A DNA stretch of 64,000 nucleotides from Piromyces finnis (lineage: Eukaryota > Neocallimastigomycota > Neocallimastigomycetes > Neocallimastigales > Neocallimastigaceae). The translations under genes and the position numbers were made by a program. The first letter of the stretch is position 1. Each line of letters starts with the position of its first letter. The notes beneath the pieces are model-generated. The model was given only the letters and a program-made list of their open reading frames with translations. It made no database searches and was not told where the DNA came from. This document shows positions 12,856 to 25,561 of the stretch, piece by piece. The DNA lies in contig MCFH01000005.1 of NCBI GenBank assembly GCA_002104945.1, forward strand, positions 857,501-921,500, given 5' to 3'.

Positions 12856-13470
12856 GCAACATAATCTTGTTATTATATATATAAATATTTTTATTTTTTT
12901 TTCTAAAAAAAAAATAACTATCATTTTATATTATACATTTTCCTATTTTTTTTATATAATAATTTTAGAGGTAGGAAAGTTCAATTTAAAATTAATATCA
13001 ATTTTTTAAACAATTAATTGATAGAATGAAATTTTAAATATAATTTATAAATAATCTATTAATTAAAAAGTTCACTTTTTATATATAATATATATATATA
13101 TAATATGCATATATTTTTAAAAAAATATAAAAAAAAAAAAAAACTCATCAGTATACTTTCAAATCTGAAATTAGTAAAAAAAAAAAAAAGGATAATGAAA
13201 GTTGTAAAACAAAAACAAAACAAAAAAAAAAAAAACATTTTATAATCCATTATTTTTTTTAAACAATTTAAATAATACCCAATATTTGTAAATAAAATAC
13301 GATAACATATATAATAATTTTTAAAAAAGAAAGTGTCATTTTTTTTGTGTGTAAAAATATATTTTATTTTAAGCATTTTAAATGATATCTTATAATTACA
13401 AAAAAATTATTTTAATTTAATATAAATTTTATGGAAAATTAATATTTATGAAGGTATTATTTTTTTTTAT

Positions 13471-13724
13471 TTGATGGCCAATGCAACCAATGGAGATCAT
13501 AATTTTGCTCCATGACAAAATTTTAATCTTTGATCTGTTGTCTCATTGGAAGTCAAATACAATTATTAAGGCTTACTTTAACTAAAATTACTAGAATTCA
13601 TTATACCCAGTTTTTATTCATTTGTATTTATTTAAACATATATATTTTTTAATTTTTATTTTATTTTTATTTTTAATTAAATAAAGTTTAAAAATATTTG
13701 ATGCCGTTAAAAAAAAAAAAAAAC
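13471..13724 (+). mobile_element. 5'-truncated LINE 3' end with poly(A) tail
   Basis: The stretch starting gatggccaatgcaaccaatg aligns with the last codons and 3' UTR of the LINE copy at 28,263-28,560. Shared landmarks are the GGAGATCATAATTTTG block, the CATTGGAAGTCAAATAC block, the ATTATACCCA block and the terminal TTTGATGCCGTT, followed by an A tail. It differs by scattered substitutions and small indels, so it is older than the 25-31 kb copies. It is a dead remnant. Confidence 0.85.
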
Positions 13725-13734
13725 AAAATGACAA

Positions 13735-14241
13735 TACATCCTTAAAATTAGAAAATATACATGAAACAAATCAAGTAAAACTTTTAATAAGGTTAAAAAA
13801 ATATGAAGATATTGAGAAGTTAAAAACTTTTATTAAAAAGATCTTTTTAAATGATGTTAAGGATACCTAGAATTTTCATATGTTCTTTATTAACTATTGA
13901 ATGAAAGAAGAGTACACATTGGATACTAAAAATATTAAATTAGCTAATTCTTATGTTATTAACCAAAAATGTGTATCAAACTGAACTGTAAGAAAAGTCA
14001 ATAACTGGCCTAACAAATGATGTGATTATAATTTTGTTTCCTGATATAACTGACAAACACAATTATTATACTATGATTTATTATTATTTAATTAAAAAAA
14101 GCTAGAATATATTATACTTGTTTATTTGCTTTTTTTAATTAGATGATTTTTTTTTTATTTTAATACCTGTATTAAAGTTTTAATTTAATATGATTTGAAA
14201 AATTTTCTGCCGTTAGTAAAAAAAAAAAAAAAAAAAAAAAA
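13735..14241 (+). mobile_element. Older, decayed LINE fragment with internal deletion
   Basis: The start (about 13,736-13,850) is a degenerate match to LINE positions near 27,300-27,410: TTAGAAAATA, CAAATCAAGTA and GTTAAAAACTTTTATT are shared. The part from about 13,950 matches the ORF end (aactgtaagaaaagtcaata onward) and the 3' UTR, ending GCCGTTAGT plus a poly(A) run of about 20. Many stops and indels are present. It lies immediately downstream of the other remnant in the same orientation. Confidence 0.65.
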
Positions 14242-16235
14242 GATTAAACTTTACATATTAAATTGTACAATTAATTCTTACAATAATTGTAATATTTGAA
14301 TTTTCATTTTACTATATATCAATAGTTAATGAAACTTTATAATATTTATAATATTTAAACATTAAAGTTTTTTTTTTTTTTTTTTTTTTTTGATGTAATT
14401 TGTTGCTTATGTATATATATTTTGAGTCATTTTTTTGACAAATGAATAAAGTAATATTAATTTATTACATAATAAATACTATAGTTTGTGAAAATTTAAT
14501 AATAACAATAGACTTTTAGGAAAAGTGAGTTAATATAAAAAGCTAAAATACTAATAATAATGGATTTATAATCTATGAATATTTTTTTATTCAAAGTTTT
14601 CTTTTAAAATTTTTTGAAACTAGTTTTTATTATATTGCAAAGTGAAATTATTATTTGTTAAAAATTTCAATATTTTATATTACTTAAATTATTAAAATCT
14701 TTAATTTTATTATTTTTGAAAATATTTAAGTACAATCTTTTATGATTAAGGCTAATTCTATGGCGTGTTTTAAAATATCAAGATTTCAATTATTTATAAA
14801 ATATTTCTTTGTAATATTTTAATTATAAATGAGATAAAAAAAAACAAAATGTATATATGACTAATTAAATTTGTAAAAATTTTTAAAATTATAAATAAAA
14901 TTCTATTCTTTTTATGAAGCTATGAAAATATAAAACTTTTTATTTTAATTGATTCTAACCATGTAGAGTTTTTTTTTTTTAAAGTTTAATTAATGACTTT
15001 TTTGGTATAATTAAATTTATTTTTTTAAAAAAATTATTTCTTAAGGATGAGAAATGATTTTGTGTTCATCTAAAAAAAATGTCCTAAAACGTACATATTT
15101 AAATTTGTGATATTATTGTTTAAAAATTTAATATGTTAGAAAGATATATTTTATTTAAAAGAAAAAGTTATAATTAATTAAAAAAAAAAAAATAGATTTT
15201 TTTTAATAATCAAAGTTTAACTAAAATTCAAAAAAAAAAAAAAAAAAGAAATTTTTAATGTAAAGATTTATAAAGTTTTTTAATTCAAAATAATAATTAT
15301 AAAAAATGCTCATAAAAACAATATTGTCATTTTAAGTGATGCCATTTTATTCATAAGCTTGATGCCAAGTTAATATTTTAATATATTATCTTAACAAATA
15401 AAATTTACCAAAGTTTAATATAGACTAGATAGACTTGATGTTTAGAATTTTAAATTTGAAAATATAATATTAATCATACTTATTCAACCAATAGTGAATA
15501 TTAAATTCTTTTAATATCTCTCATAATTGAATTTTAAAAATTTTAAATTCAATATACTCTTGAAAAATGAAATTCATATTTCATTTAATGAAACATTAAA
15601 ATATTAAATAAAACCAAACAATCAATATTATATTTTTTGTAATAGTATATAAAAATTTCTCAAAGTGTATTTTTTAATAAAGATATAATTATATATGTAA
15701 TTAAGTTTTAAAATAAAAAGTAATTTATATTTATTTTTTAATTAAACTTAAAAAAAAGTATGACAACTCCAATAATCAAATTCAAAATTTGATATAATTA
15801 AAATTGAAATTGAGAAATGTATTATAATAATTGAATAGTTTAATGTCACATTATATTATTTATATTATTGCCTAATATGTTATTAGTTTTTTATTTTTAA
15901 AAAAAGATTCTTGTAAGATATCTGAAAAAAAAAAAGATAGTATCATAAAAAGTAATCATTTTATAATAATGAATGCACATTTAAAATACATATAATATGA
16001 TGTGTAAAAAGTAAAAAATAAATATATAAAAGAATAAATTAAAAGTTTATTATCCATTTCAAATATAATATTTTTAACCAATAAATTTAAAAAATGATTT
16101 TAAATTCTAATAAAAAAGGAAAAATATTTATTTATGCCTTTATTGTACGTATATATAAAAGTATATATAAATGCATGCATTCTAAACTGTAATGCATTTT
16201 TTTTAGTAATAAAGTTTATATAAATTAATATACAT

Positions 16236-16266
<31 letters not shown>

Positions 16267-17098
16267 ACTGATTTGAAACAAGAGTCATTTCTATAATGTA
16301 TAATATATTATTATAATAGTAATAAAAGTTAAGATTATTTGTATATTTGTATATAGTACAATAATATATAATATATCATTAAAAAAAAAATTTAAATTTC
16401 TAGTGGAAATGCTTTTTTTTTTATATGCAATATAGAAAAGAGTATTTTTTATATAAATTCTAAATTTATGTAAAAGTAATAAAAAATTTTTCAATATAAA
16501 AAGCATTAATATCATAATTGATTTCAATTTCATACACTAATTTATTATTTAATATTGCTTCTTTCATAATAGTAAATTCATACAATAACTTTATCATGTT
16601 ATAACTTTTTAGCTAAAATAAAACTTTTTTTTTTTTTTTTTTTGATAAGCTCTTATACACAGAATTGGGTGTACTTTGAGTTATAAATCTACATTTTTTT
16701 GCTATTAAATTAATAACGAATATATATCTTCAATTATTAATAAATTTATAATTAATAATATCATTAATATTTTATTATAGTCATCTCCTATTAATAAAAA
16801 ACTTTTTTTCATATTCTCTTTTTATTTATTTTTTAAATTAAAGAACAACACATGGTTGTACTATCAATTTATTTTAATATCTGTCATTACTATTATTTAT
16901 TAAATTATGGTATCACAAACCGACTATTTTTTAAAATTTTCTTTTTTTTTTTTTTTTTACTACTTACAATAATTATTGGCTATTTCCAATTTGGGAGGAC
17001 TATTCATTTTTGTTATTTAGTAATGCTATTGGATAGTGTTTATATTGTGTAATTCAATGAAAAGAAAAAGAAAAATATTACAATCTTTATTTTTATAT

Positions 17099-17279
<181 letters not shown>

Positions 17280-20200
17280 GTATTATATGTATTAATACAA
17301 GTATTATACTCAAATATGAAATAGTATTGCTATTTAAAAAAAAGAGAATATAATAATCTATATTTAATTGAAAAATATAATGTATTATATTAAAATATAT
17401 TCTTCTTATATATTAAATTTATTAAAAAATTTATCAACAGTTGTGTAACAATGTGATCAGTAAATTTTTTTATAAACAACTCTAAAATATTTTTATTAAT
17501 AAATAAGGTTTATGTTAATCAATTATTAATAAATTATTAAAAACAACAAACAAAAAACAAAACAAAACAAATTAAAAATTTTTTAAAAAAAATGACGATC
17601 TTTTTTTTTCTTTTATCATTATTCAATTTCTATAAACAAAAAATAATATTATAAGAAATTATATTTTTTTTTTCTTTCCGCAAGCTTTTATTTAAAACAA
17701 TAAAGCATTCTCAAACATATAAGATTTAATATTTAATTTCTATTTTTATTATATTACCCAAATGTTTCATATATTCTTAAATTGAAAATGTGGTGGGATT
17801 TCTAATAAAATTTTTTTTTTATCTTTGCAATTTTTTTAATTAAAATACAAGTGTTGAAGTTTATTTTCTTTTTGTTGAATATACAATGAATATTAGAATT
17901 TATTAAGATATAGGTTAAACAATGGAATTTTTTTTTTTTTTTTTTTTTTTTGAATTAGTGTAGTAATAAATGTCCAAAATAATTTTCTATGAAAACAACT
18001 ATTTAAACAATAGTTACTGTAATAATGAATAACAACAATTGATCAATATTCATTAATATTTAATATATTTATTATTTTTAATTTATTATAAAAGTATTAA
18101 CAATACTGATCCGTTAATCTCTGTTGTTGGTTATTTTTTATGTAATAGTTTTTAAATAATTAAATAAATCTTTTAATACTTTTCAGACATAAGTACGGTT
18201 TGAAAAACATATATATTTTGTTAATAATGAATTAAAAATGTTTTTATCTTTTTTTAAACATAATGTTAAAATGAATATATAACTAACTAAATAAATAAAG
18301 TGAAAATTTAAATATTATTTTGTTAGAATTTGTTCTATTGCTATTAAAATATTGCTATCATTTTTTTCTAAAACAAATACTTTTATTAACGGTTCATTTT
18401 TACAATTACTATTAATATATATATTATATATAGCTACATTTAATGCGGCAATTAGAGTAAAAATGAAAATTTATTTTTTAATTTTATTAAAATATATCTT
18501 TTCATTGAATATTTAAATTTGGAAAAATAGTCATATTATTTATTAATATAATAATTATTTTTTTAAAAAAAAGAAAGTAAAAACTATTATACTTCCTTAG
18601 CCTTTATTTTTGAAATATTTATATTATACTTTTTTAAAAAAAGTAGTTAAACATAGAAGTTCAAAAAAAGAAATAATATTATAAAATAATGGAAGAACAA
18701 ATTTTTGTGTTTAATATTTAATAAAAATAATTTAAATTTCAAATTTTATATTATTCGTTAATATATATTTTTTTATATTATTGGCTAAGAACTTATATAT
18801 TCTTATAAACAACATTACTATATATAGTAATAAATGAATTATTAGAATTTCAAAAGTTTTTTTTTTTTTTTTTAAAATTGACCGCATCTTTATTTGAAAT
18901 ACGAATCTAAAACACAAATAAATAGTAAATTATAGAATATATTCAATATTATTTAAATAATAAAATGATTAAAGAGACTGTAGTTAAAAGAAAATAATGC
19001 TTGAAAAACTAAACTATAGAAATTGCATAAATTTAATATTAAATAGTAATTATCCATACAAAATCAAAATTATATACTATAAATAATCAATTATTATTTA
19101 GAGTATTTATCATAAAAATGATATTAATATATGAGATTTGAAAAAATCCCATATTTTTAATAATGAATATAGTAAAATAGCAAGATTTATTTCAAGCCAA
19201 AAAGATGACTAATACTTTTTTTTTTTAGCGAAGCAAATTCCATAATTATTTTGATTGGTATATTTTATTGTTGTTTTAATATTTCATAATGCCTCCTTTT
19301 TCAAAAATTTAATTTAAATATTAATATAATTTAAATTTATAATTTTCCATTTCAACAAAAAACATAAATAATATAAATAATATATGGAAAATAATGAACT
19401 ATAATAATTACTCTATTATATAATTTAATTAACTCTAATAAATGGAGAATTGGTATTTAATATGAATAAAAAATTAGTAAAACAAATAATAATATGGTTA
19501 TAATAATGTGGTTGGTATATTATTATTTTAAATGAAACTTTATTTTTAATATATTATTATTGTATTTATATATTTATATAAAATATTTTATTTATTTATT
19601 ATAATATAATTTGAATAGATAAATTTTTTTAAATATACTTTACAATTTTCAGTTTCACAAAAGTTTTACTACTCAATACCAAATTTGGTATTAAAAATAA
19701 TAGATCCAATGATAATTAACTACTATATATTAAATTTTTGATTAGTGTTTTTAAATTAAGATAATAATATCATAATGGAGTATATTAGTTTATCGTTGTG
19801 TTCCATTTCAATACCACCAATAACATAATTAATAAATTTTATTTGGTATAGGAAACATAAATTATATTTGCTTTATCATACCTAAAAATGTTTGTGAAAT
19901 AATAAATCTTTTCATTTTACTTATGTTTATAATAATATTTGTTTAATGTTGATTTTATGCTTTTATTTATTTCACTGAAATTTTAAGTATAGTTAAATAG
20001 ATGAATACTGTAACATTATATATAATTTTTATTTTTTATGCTGTTAAAAATAAATTTAATTTTTTTAAAATGATTTCTTTAAATTATGCTTTTTTTTTTT
20101 AATTTTACCTATTTCATAAATAATTAATTTTTTTATAAAAAAGGCTATATGTAAAAATTATTCATGTATCCTTTTGCAGATAAATGAAAAATGATGTTAA

Positions 20201-23200
20201 TAATTATAAAGAACACCAATAATATCTAAGCTTTTTACTTTTATTTTTTTTATTAAAAAAAGTGCTTATTATTTTTTTATATTAGTTAAAATGTCATAAT
20301 ATTTGTCATTTTATACTTTATTTTGAAGTATTTCTATTAATTATATTTCTATTAATTAAGCTTTTCCACATATATATGTTTTTTTAGTATTTTTACATTT
20401 TATAATAATGAAGTGAACGATTTAGTTCATACGAAGAAATGAATAGAATATATCAAATATAATTGGTGTAGTTACCATCATGACTTTTTTTTTATATATA
20501 AATTAGTCATTATCTTTACTTTTTTGATAATGTAGATTGAAATAGCAATATTTCTTTATCATTTTTTTCATTTATGTATATAATTATTTCCTTTCTTTTT
20601 TGTTACCCTTTTTATGTATTAGTGTTATTGATATTTTTTTAATTTTTACTATTGTTATTGATAAGTAAACAAACTATTTTTATCGCTAGCGAGTGATTCG
20701 TTTAATTCAAGCTAAATGTTTCTACTATAAAGCGTGACTCTACACCTTACAAAAATATTTTTCTTATTATATTTTAAAAGTTTCATTATAATTATTGTAA
20801 AGAATTCTAAATATTCATATTATCATTTAGATATAAACCTTATATATTATAAAAATATTTGATCCTTATTTATAATATAAATAAAATTGACTATCATTTA
20901 ATATATTTTGTAATATTATATCTTTATTATTAAATAAGGTTAATATTATATGATTTATATACAAATTATATTAAAATAATATTATAAAAATACTTTTTTA
21001 TTTTATATATGAATGTAATATATTTTAATATTATTTCAAAAAGAACAATTCATATATTACTATATATATTATGGTAGATTAAAACATTAAAGTTTAATAA
21101 ATAGTAAATTTATAGCCTTTACAATTCAAAAAGTAATAATGTAATTTAAATGTTTTGCCTATATTAAAATTTTTTATATCTGGATTTTTATTTCATTGAG
21201 AAGGTATTTCTATTACAATTGTAGTATAGCTATTCTCATTCTTTCTATTCATATCTTATTGTAAATGTTTTTATAATTTATTTTTAGTATATACAGATAT
21301 GTAGTTTATGAATCGATCAAATTATATACTTTAGCCTTAACTTAGATTATCTTAATAGCTTTAAGAAATTGAATAAAAAAATTAATGAATGTAAAATTAT
21401 AGCTAGTTATATACTATAATTTATTGTAAAATTTATCATTTATTATGTAGTTATCATTATTATTAATAATTAATTGTAATTATTATTAGTAATACAGCGG
21501 AAATTAATGCTAATGATGAATTTGAATCCAAATCATTAGTAAAAGTTACTTTATTCATCCTATTTCTATTGTTTCTAATTCATAATTATTTTCTAATATC
21601 AATTTCTTTTATTTCTTTTATTCTAATTGTCTTCTTTCCCATCCTTTTTTTGAAGATTAATTTTTTGATGTTTTATTTAATTTATTATAGTTTTATTTAT
21701 TACAAATTAAATAAAACCTTATTTAATAATAAATTAACATTAATATTAATACCTTAATATAAATTATTTATTAAGTATAATATATTGGAATAATGTATTT
21801 TCCAATTTATTCTATATAGTTCATATTTAATGTTAATCACCTCCTTGAATGACTAATTTATTTTATTATGTGTTTTATTATATGTACTTTGTAGTCACAA
21901 TCCTTATATATTACTATATATTAAATTATTAAATTATACATTTTATTTTAATATATTACATATATTTATTTATATATATTTAAGAAATATATAATCATTA
22001 TTTTTAAAAACAATATATTATATTATTCAATGTATACCCATTTATTATTGAAATATTTTCATGTTAGCTTTAATATTATTTAAATTAAATTAGTAGTTTC
22101 AATTCAAAAATTTAAATAGTTTTATTTAATTTTTATTACTTTCTTCGTATATTGTATTATTATGCACTATATATTTATATATAATGCTAATATTTAAATT
22201 AATATCAAAAAATTCATTTATTATTGTAAAAATGAAATTTCCATAAAAAAAAATAATTTATATAAATACCACATTAAAGTTCAAAAATTTTAAAAAATAA
22301 TATACAAAAATAAAAAGAGTTTTTTGTTTAATTCAAAATATTTTCAATTTGAAATTGAAAATATAAAAATTTTTGTTATAGCATTTTTTATTATTTTTAT
22401 AATATGCTAATTTTTTAAAAAAGTAGTAATTCGCATTTTATTTAAAAACTAAAGTTTATCTAAAAAAGGAACGAATCAAGAGTCAAAATGCATAAATATT
22501 ACAATAAGAATCTTTAGTTTTTTTTTTTTTTAAAAAAAATGAAAATAATGACTCAACAAAATCTAATATTGTAATATAATGAAAGTATATTTACTTTCTT
22601 AATATTTCTAAGAGTTCCTAATTGAACAAGCTTTTATATCCTATAAGAAATAATACAATAAAATTGAAGTTATTTCTTTTTATGCTTCAAAAATTTTATA
22701 ATTATTAATGCTAATAATAATAATAAAATTTGAGAAATATAATTGTAAAAAAAAGGTATATAAAGAATAATATAAAACAAAATATTAGTTATTGAATTAT
22801 ACTAATATATTAATCAATATTTTATTAATATAGGCCTAGTAAAATGAATTTTTAGGAAGAATATCTTAATAATCAATAATATTTAAAAATTTGTAATTTT
22901 TAAATATAAATTGATTTGAACATACAATTTATAAAAAATTGCGCAATCTTAATTTATTAATTTTTCAAAAGTTGATCTTTTGGTTTTATTGAAAAAACAA
23001 ATTATGGAAAAGAATAATTAACTGGTTTTAAGAATTCTTTTTTTTTTATAAAAATAAAAACACAAAAGTAGATCTTTTGGTTTGTTTTTATTATATTTTT
23101 ATATAATAAAACATTTTTAATTTATTATTACTCTGTAAAATTAAATTAAAAAGGCCAAAAAACCTTTTATGCTTTATGTGACTTTTTATTTTTATTTTTT

Positions 23201-25290
23201 TTTGATTAATAAAAAAAATTTATACATCTAAGTTGAATGGAAAAACCAAAGCTGAAAGTGAAGGATATGCTACATCCCAATCTTTTATGGAAACCAAAAG
23301 AACAAGATAAATTCTGATTGATTGAGTTACTCAGTTAATTTTTAATTAATAATAGCTTAACAAAAAATAATTAGAATGAATAACAAAGTTATCAAATCAG
23401 ATTAGATTTAAAATGAAATAGGTTTTTAAAATTTAACAATAGATTATAAATTTAATAATTATTAATCAGATTAGAAAAGAAAAAGTCAAAAGTTACTAAA
23501 GTTTTTATGCTAGAAGTAATGATAATATAAAAGAAGGTTTTATTATATTATAATTTATTTATATTATAATTTAATAATCAACAACAAAAATCCATATCAT
23601 CGCCTACAATTGTTCTAAATTGATGAAATTCGCATCGACATGAAAGCCCTTATTTATATCTCGAGATAGTTGAGAATAGAATAATATTCAACTTTAAAAA
23701 ATTCAGTTCATCCTTCAAATATTTTTTACGCTCTGCAAATCTAGTATTATATATTATGATTTATATTCATAAATTTCGTTTATAACAATATTTTAGATCA
23801 AATGATATATCGTAAAACAAAATATTAACTAGTTTATAAAAACATTAGATTGAAGATATAATAGTGTATAATTATTATTTATTCCAATTCTTTTATTTAT
23901 AATTAATTAGGGATGATTAGATTTTTTTTATAAATAGAATATTAAAAATTTTCAAAATCTGAGATATAAATTAACTATTACACATAAAAATTAGGGTTAG
24001 TAGATGATCGACGCTTGAGGAAACTGGCTATAGGAATTCTTTATACCAAACTTTTTTTAACTGGCTTAAACTAAGGAAGAGTTACCTTTTTTTCCTTCGC
24101 GCAGAATCTCACGTTTATTATGAAATGTAGGATCAACAAAGTAATATTGTCATAATCTGAAATTTAAACTACAATCTTTTGTTTTCTTTTTCTTTTTTTA
24201 ATTAAACTGGTTTTTAATTAAAATAAAAAAAAGAAAATTGATAATTATATAATTCAATTAATATATATATATAATGGAATATATATTATTAAATAAATTC
24301 GGAGTAATATAGAAGGAGATGAGATTATATGCTAAATAATAGATTTCCAGAATATATTATAAATTATTTATTATAATAATAAATTATTTATATAAATATA
24401 ATTTAATTGTGTTACTTAAATGGTTATATATGTATGACATTTAAAATAACAAACAATAATCATTATCCTATCTTTGAAAATGATATTTAACATAAATAAA
24501 AGAAGGAAATATAATTATACACAACGAAAAAGCGAAAAATAAAATAACGATGCAGAAAACTATAAGATCATAGTATTTTACACAAAAATTTCAAGATAAA
24601 TGTTTTTAAACGTATAAACAAAATGTCGAAAAAAAAGTTAAAAATTCGAAAAAAAAAAAAAAACAACAACAAAAAACAAAACAAACGAAAAACAATTCTA
24701 ATAATATCGGCACAAAAAAAATTTTATCGTATAATTTATAGCTTTTAAACATAATTTTTAGTTTTTTCTTTATATTTTTTATTTTACATTTTAAACTAAT
24801 TTTTATTTTACTAAAATAATTTAGATTAAGATATTTTATATTTCTACATATAATTTAGTTTTTTATTAACAAATTTTTACAATAATAAAAAGTAAAGAAA
24901 AATACAATTATTAAAAATTAAAATTTTTTTTTATGAAAACAGTTTAAATTAAAAAAATTAAAAATATTATACCTATTTTCATATTAAATTTTTTATATAA
25001 GAAAATTAAGAAAATTAAAACAAAAAACTTTATAAAAATAGTAGTAATAATAATATTTTAAATGAAGAAAAATATTAATAAAAAAAACAAAAAAAAAAAA
25101 GTAACTTTTTTTAAATAGTAGTGTTTTGATGTACAATTTAAATTTGGGAATCTTTAATAAGTTATTTTTTATTTTAGTATTTTGAGGGATATCCGTTAAA
25201 AAGTAAAAATATAATTATAAAAATTCTTGTTAAAATTTTGAATATTTGAATGAAAGTTTTATAATTCAAAAGGTTTTTCATTATTTATTT

Positions 25291-25560
25291 CATACCTTTT
25301 CAATTGCATTCCTAAACTTAGAAAATATACGTGGTGCAAATCAAGTAGGACACTTGATAAAAAATTAAAGAAGCATGGAGATGTTAAAGCAGTGTCTATT
25401 TATGCTCATGGTACTGAGAGAGTAGAAAGAATTAAATCCAAGTATTGCGCAATGGATGCTTGGTTAGTCTTTAAGGGAAAATTATTAGGACTAAGCTCAT
25501 GGTACTGAGCGATTAAAAAACATTTTATTCATCGAATTTAAGTATTTGATGAATAAGTTG
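25291..25560 (+). mobile_element. Old LINE fragment upstream of LINE copy A
   Basis: Positions 25,291-25,394 match LINE copy A at about 27,282-27,385 (shared: cgtggtgcaaatcaagtagg, then ACACTTGATAAAAAA and GATGTTAAAGCAGT). The next 160 bp has coding-like composition but no counterpart in the other copies here. It contains a 15-bp direct repeat, GCTCATGGTACTGAG, at 25,404 and 25,495. This was part of the target locus before copy A inserted. Confidence 0.7.
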
Positions 25561-25561
25561 A

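Noticed and set aside
20690-20750. Possible tRNA-like segment with mixed sequence
   Set aside because: No convincing cloverleaf and no GGTTCGANNCC B-box. No tRNA was recognised anywhere in the window.
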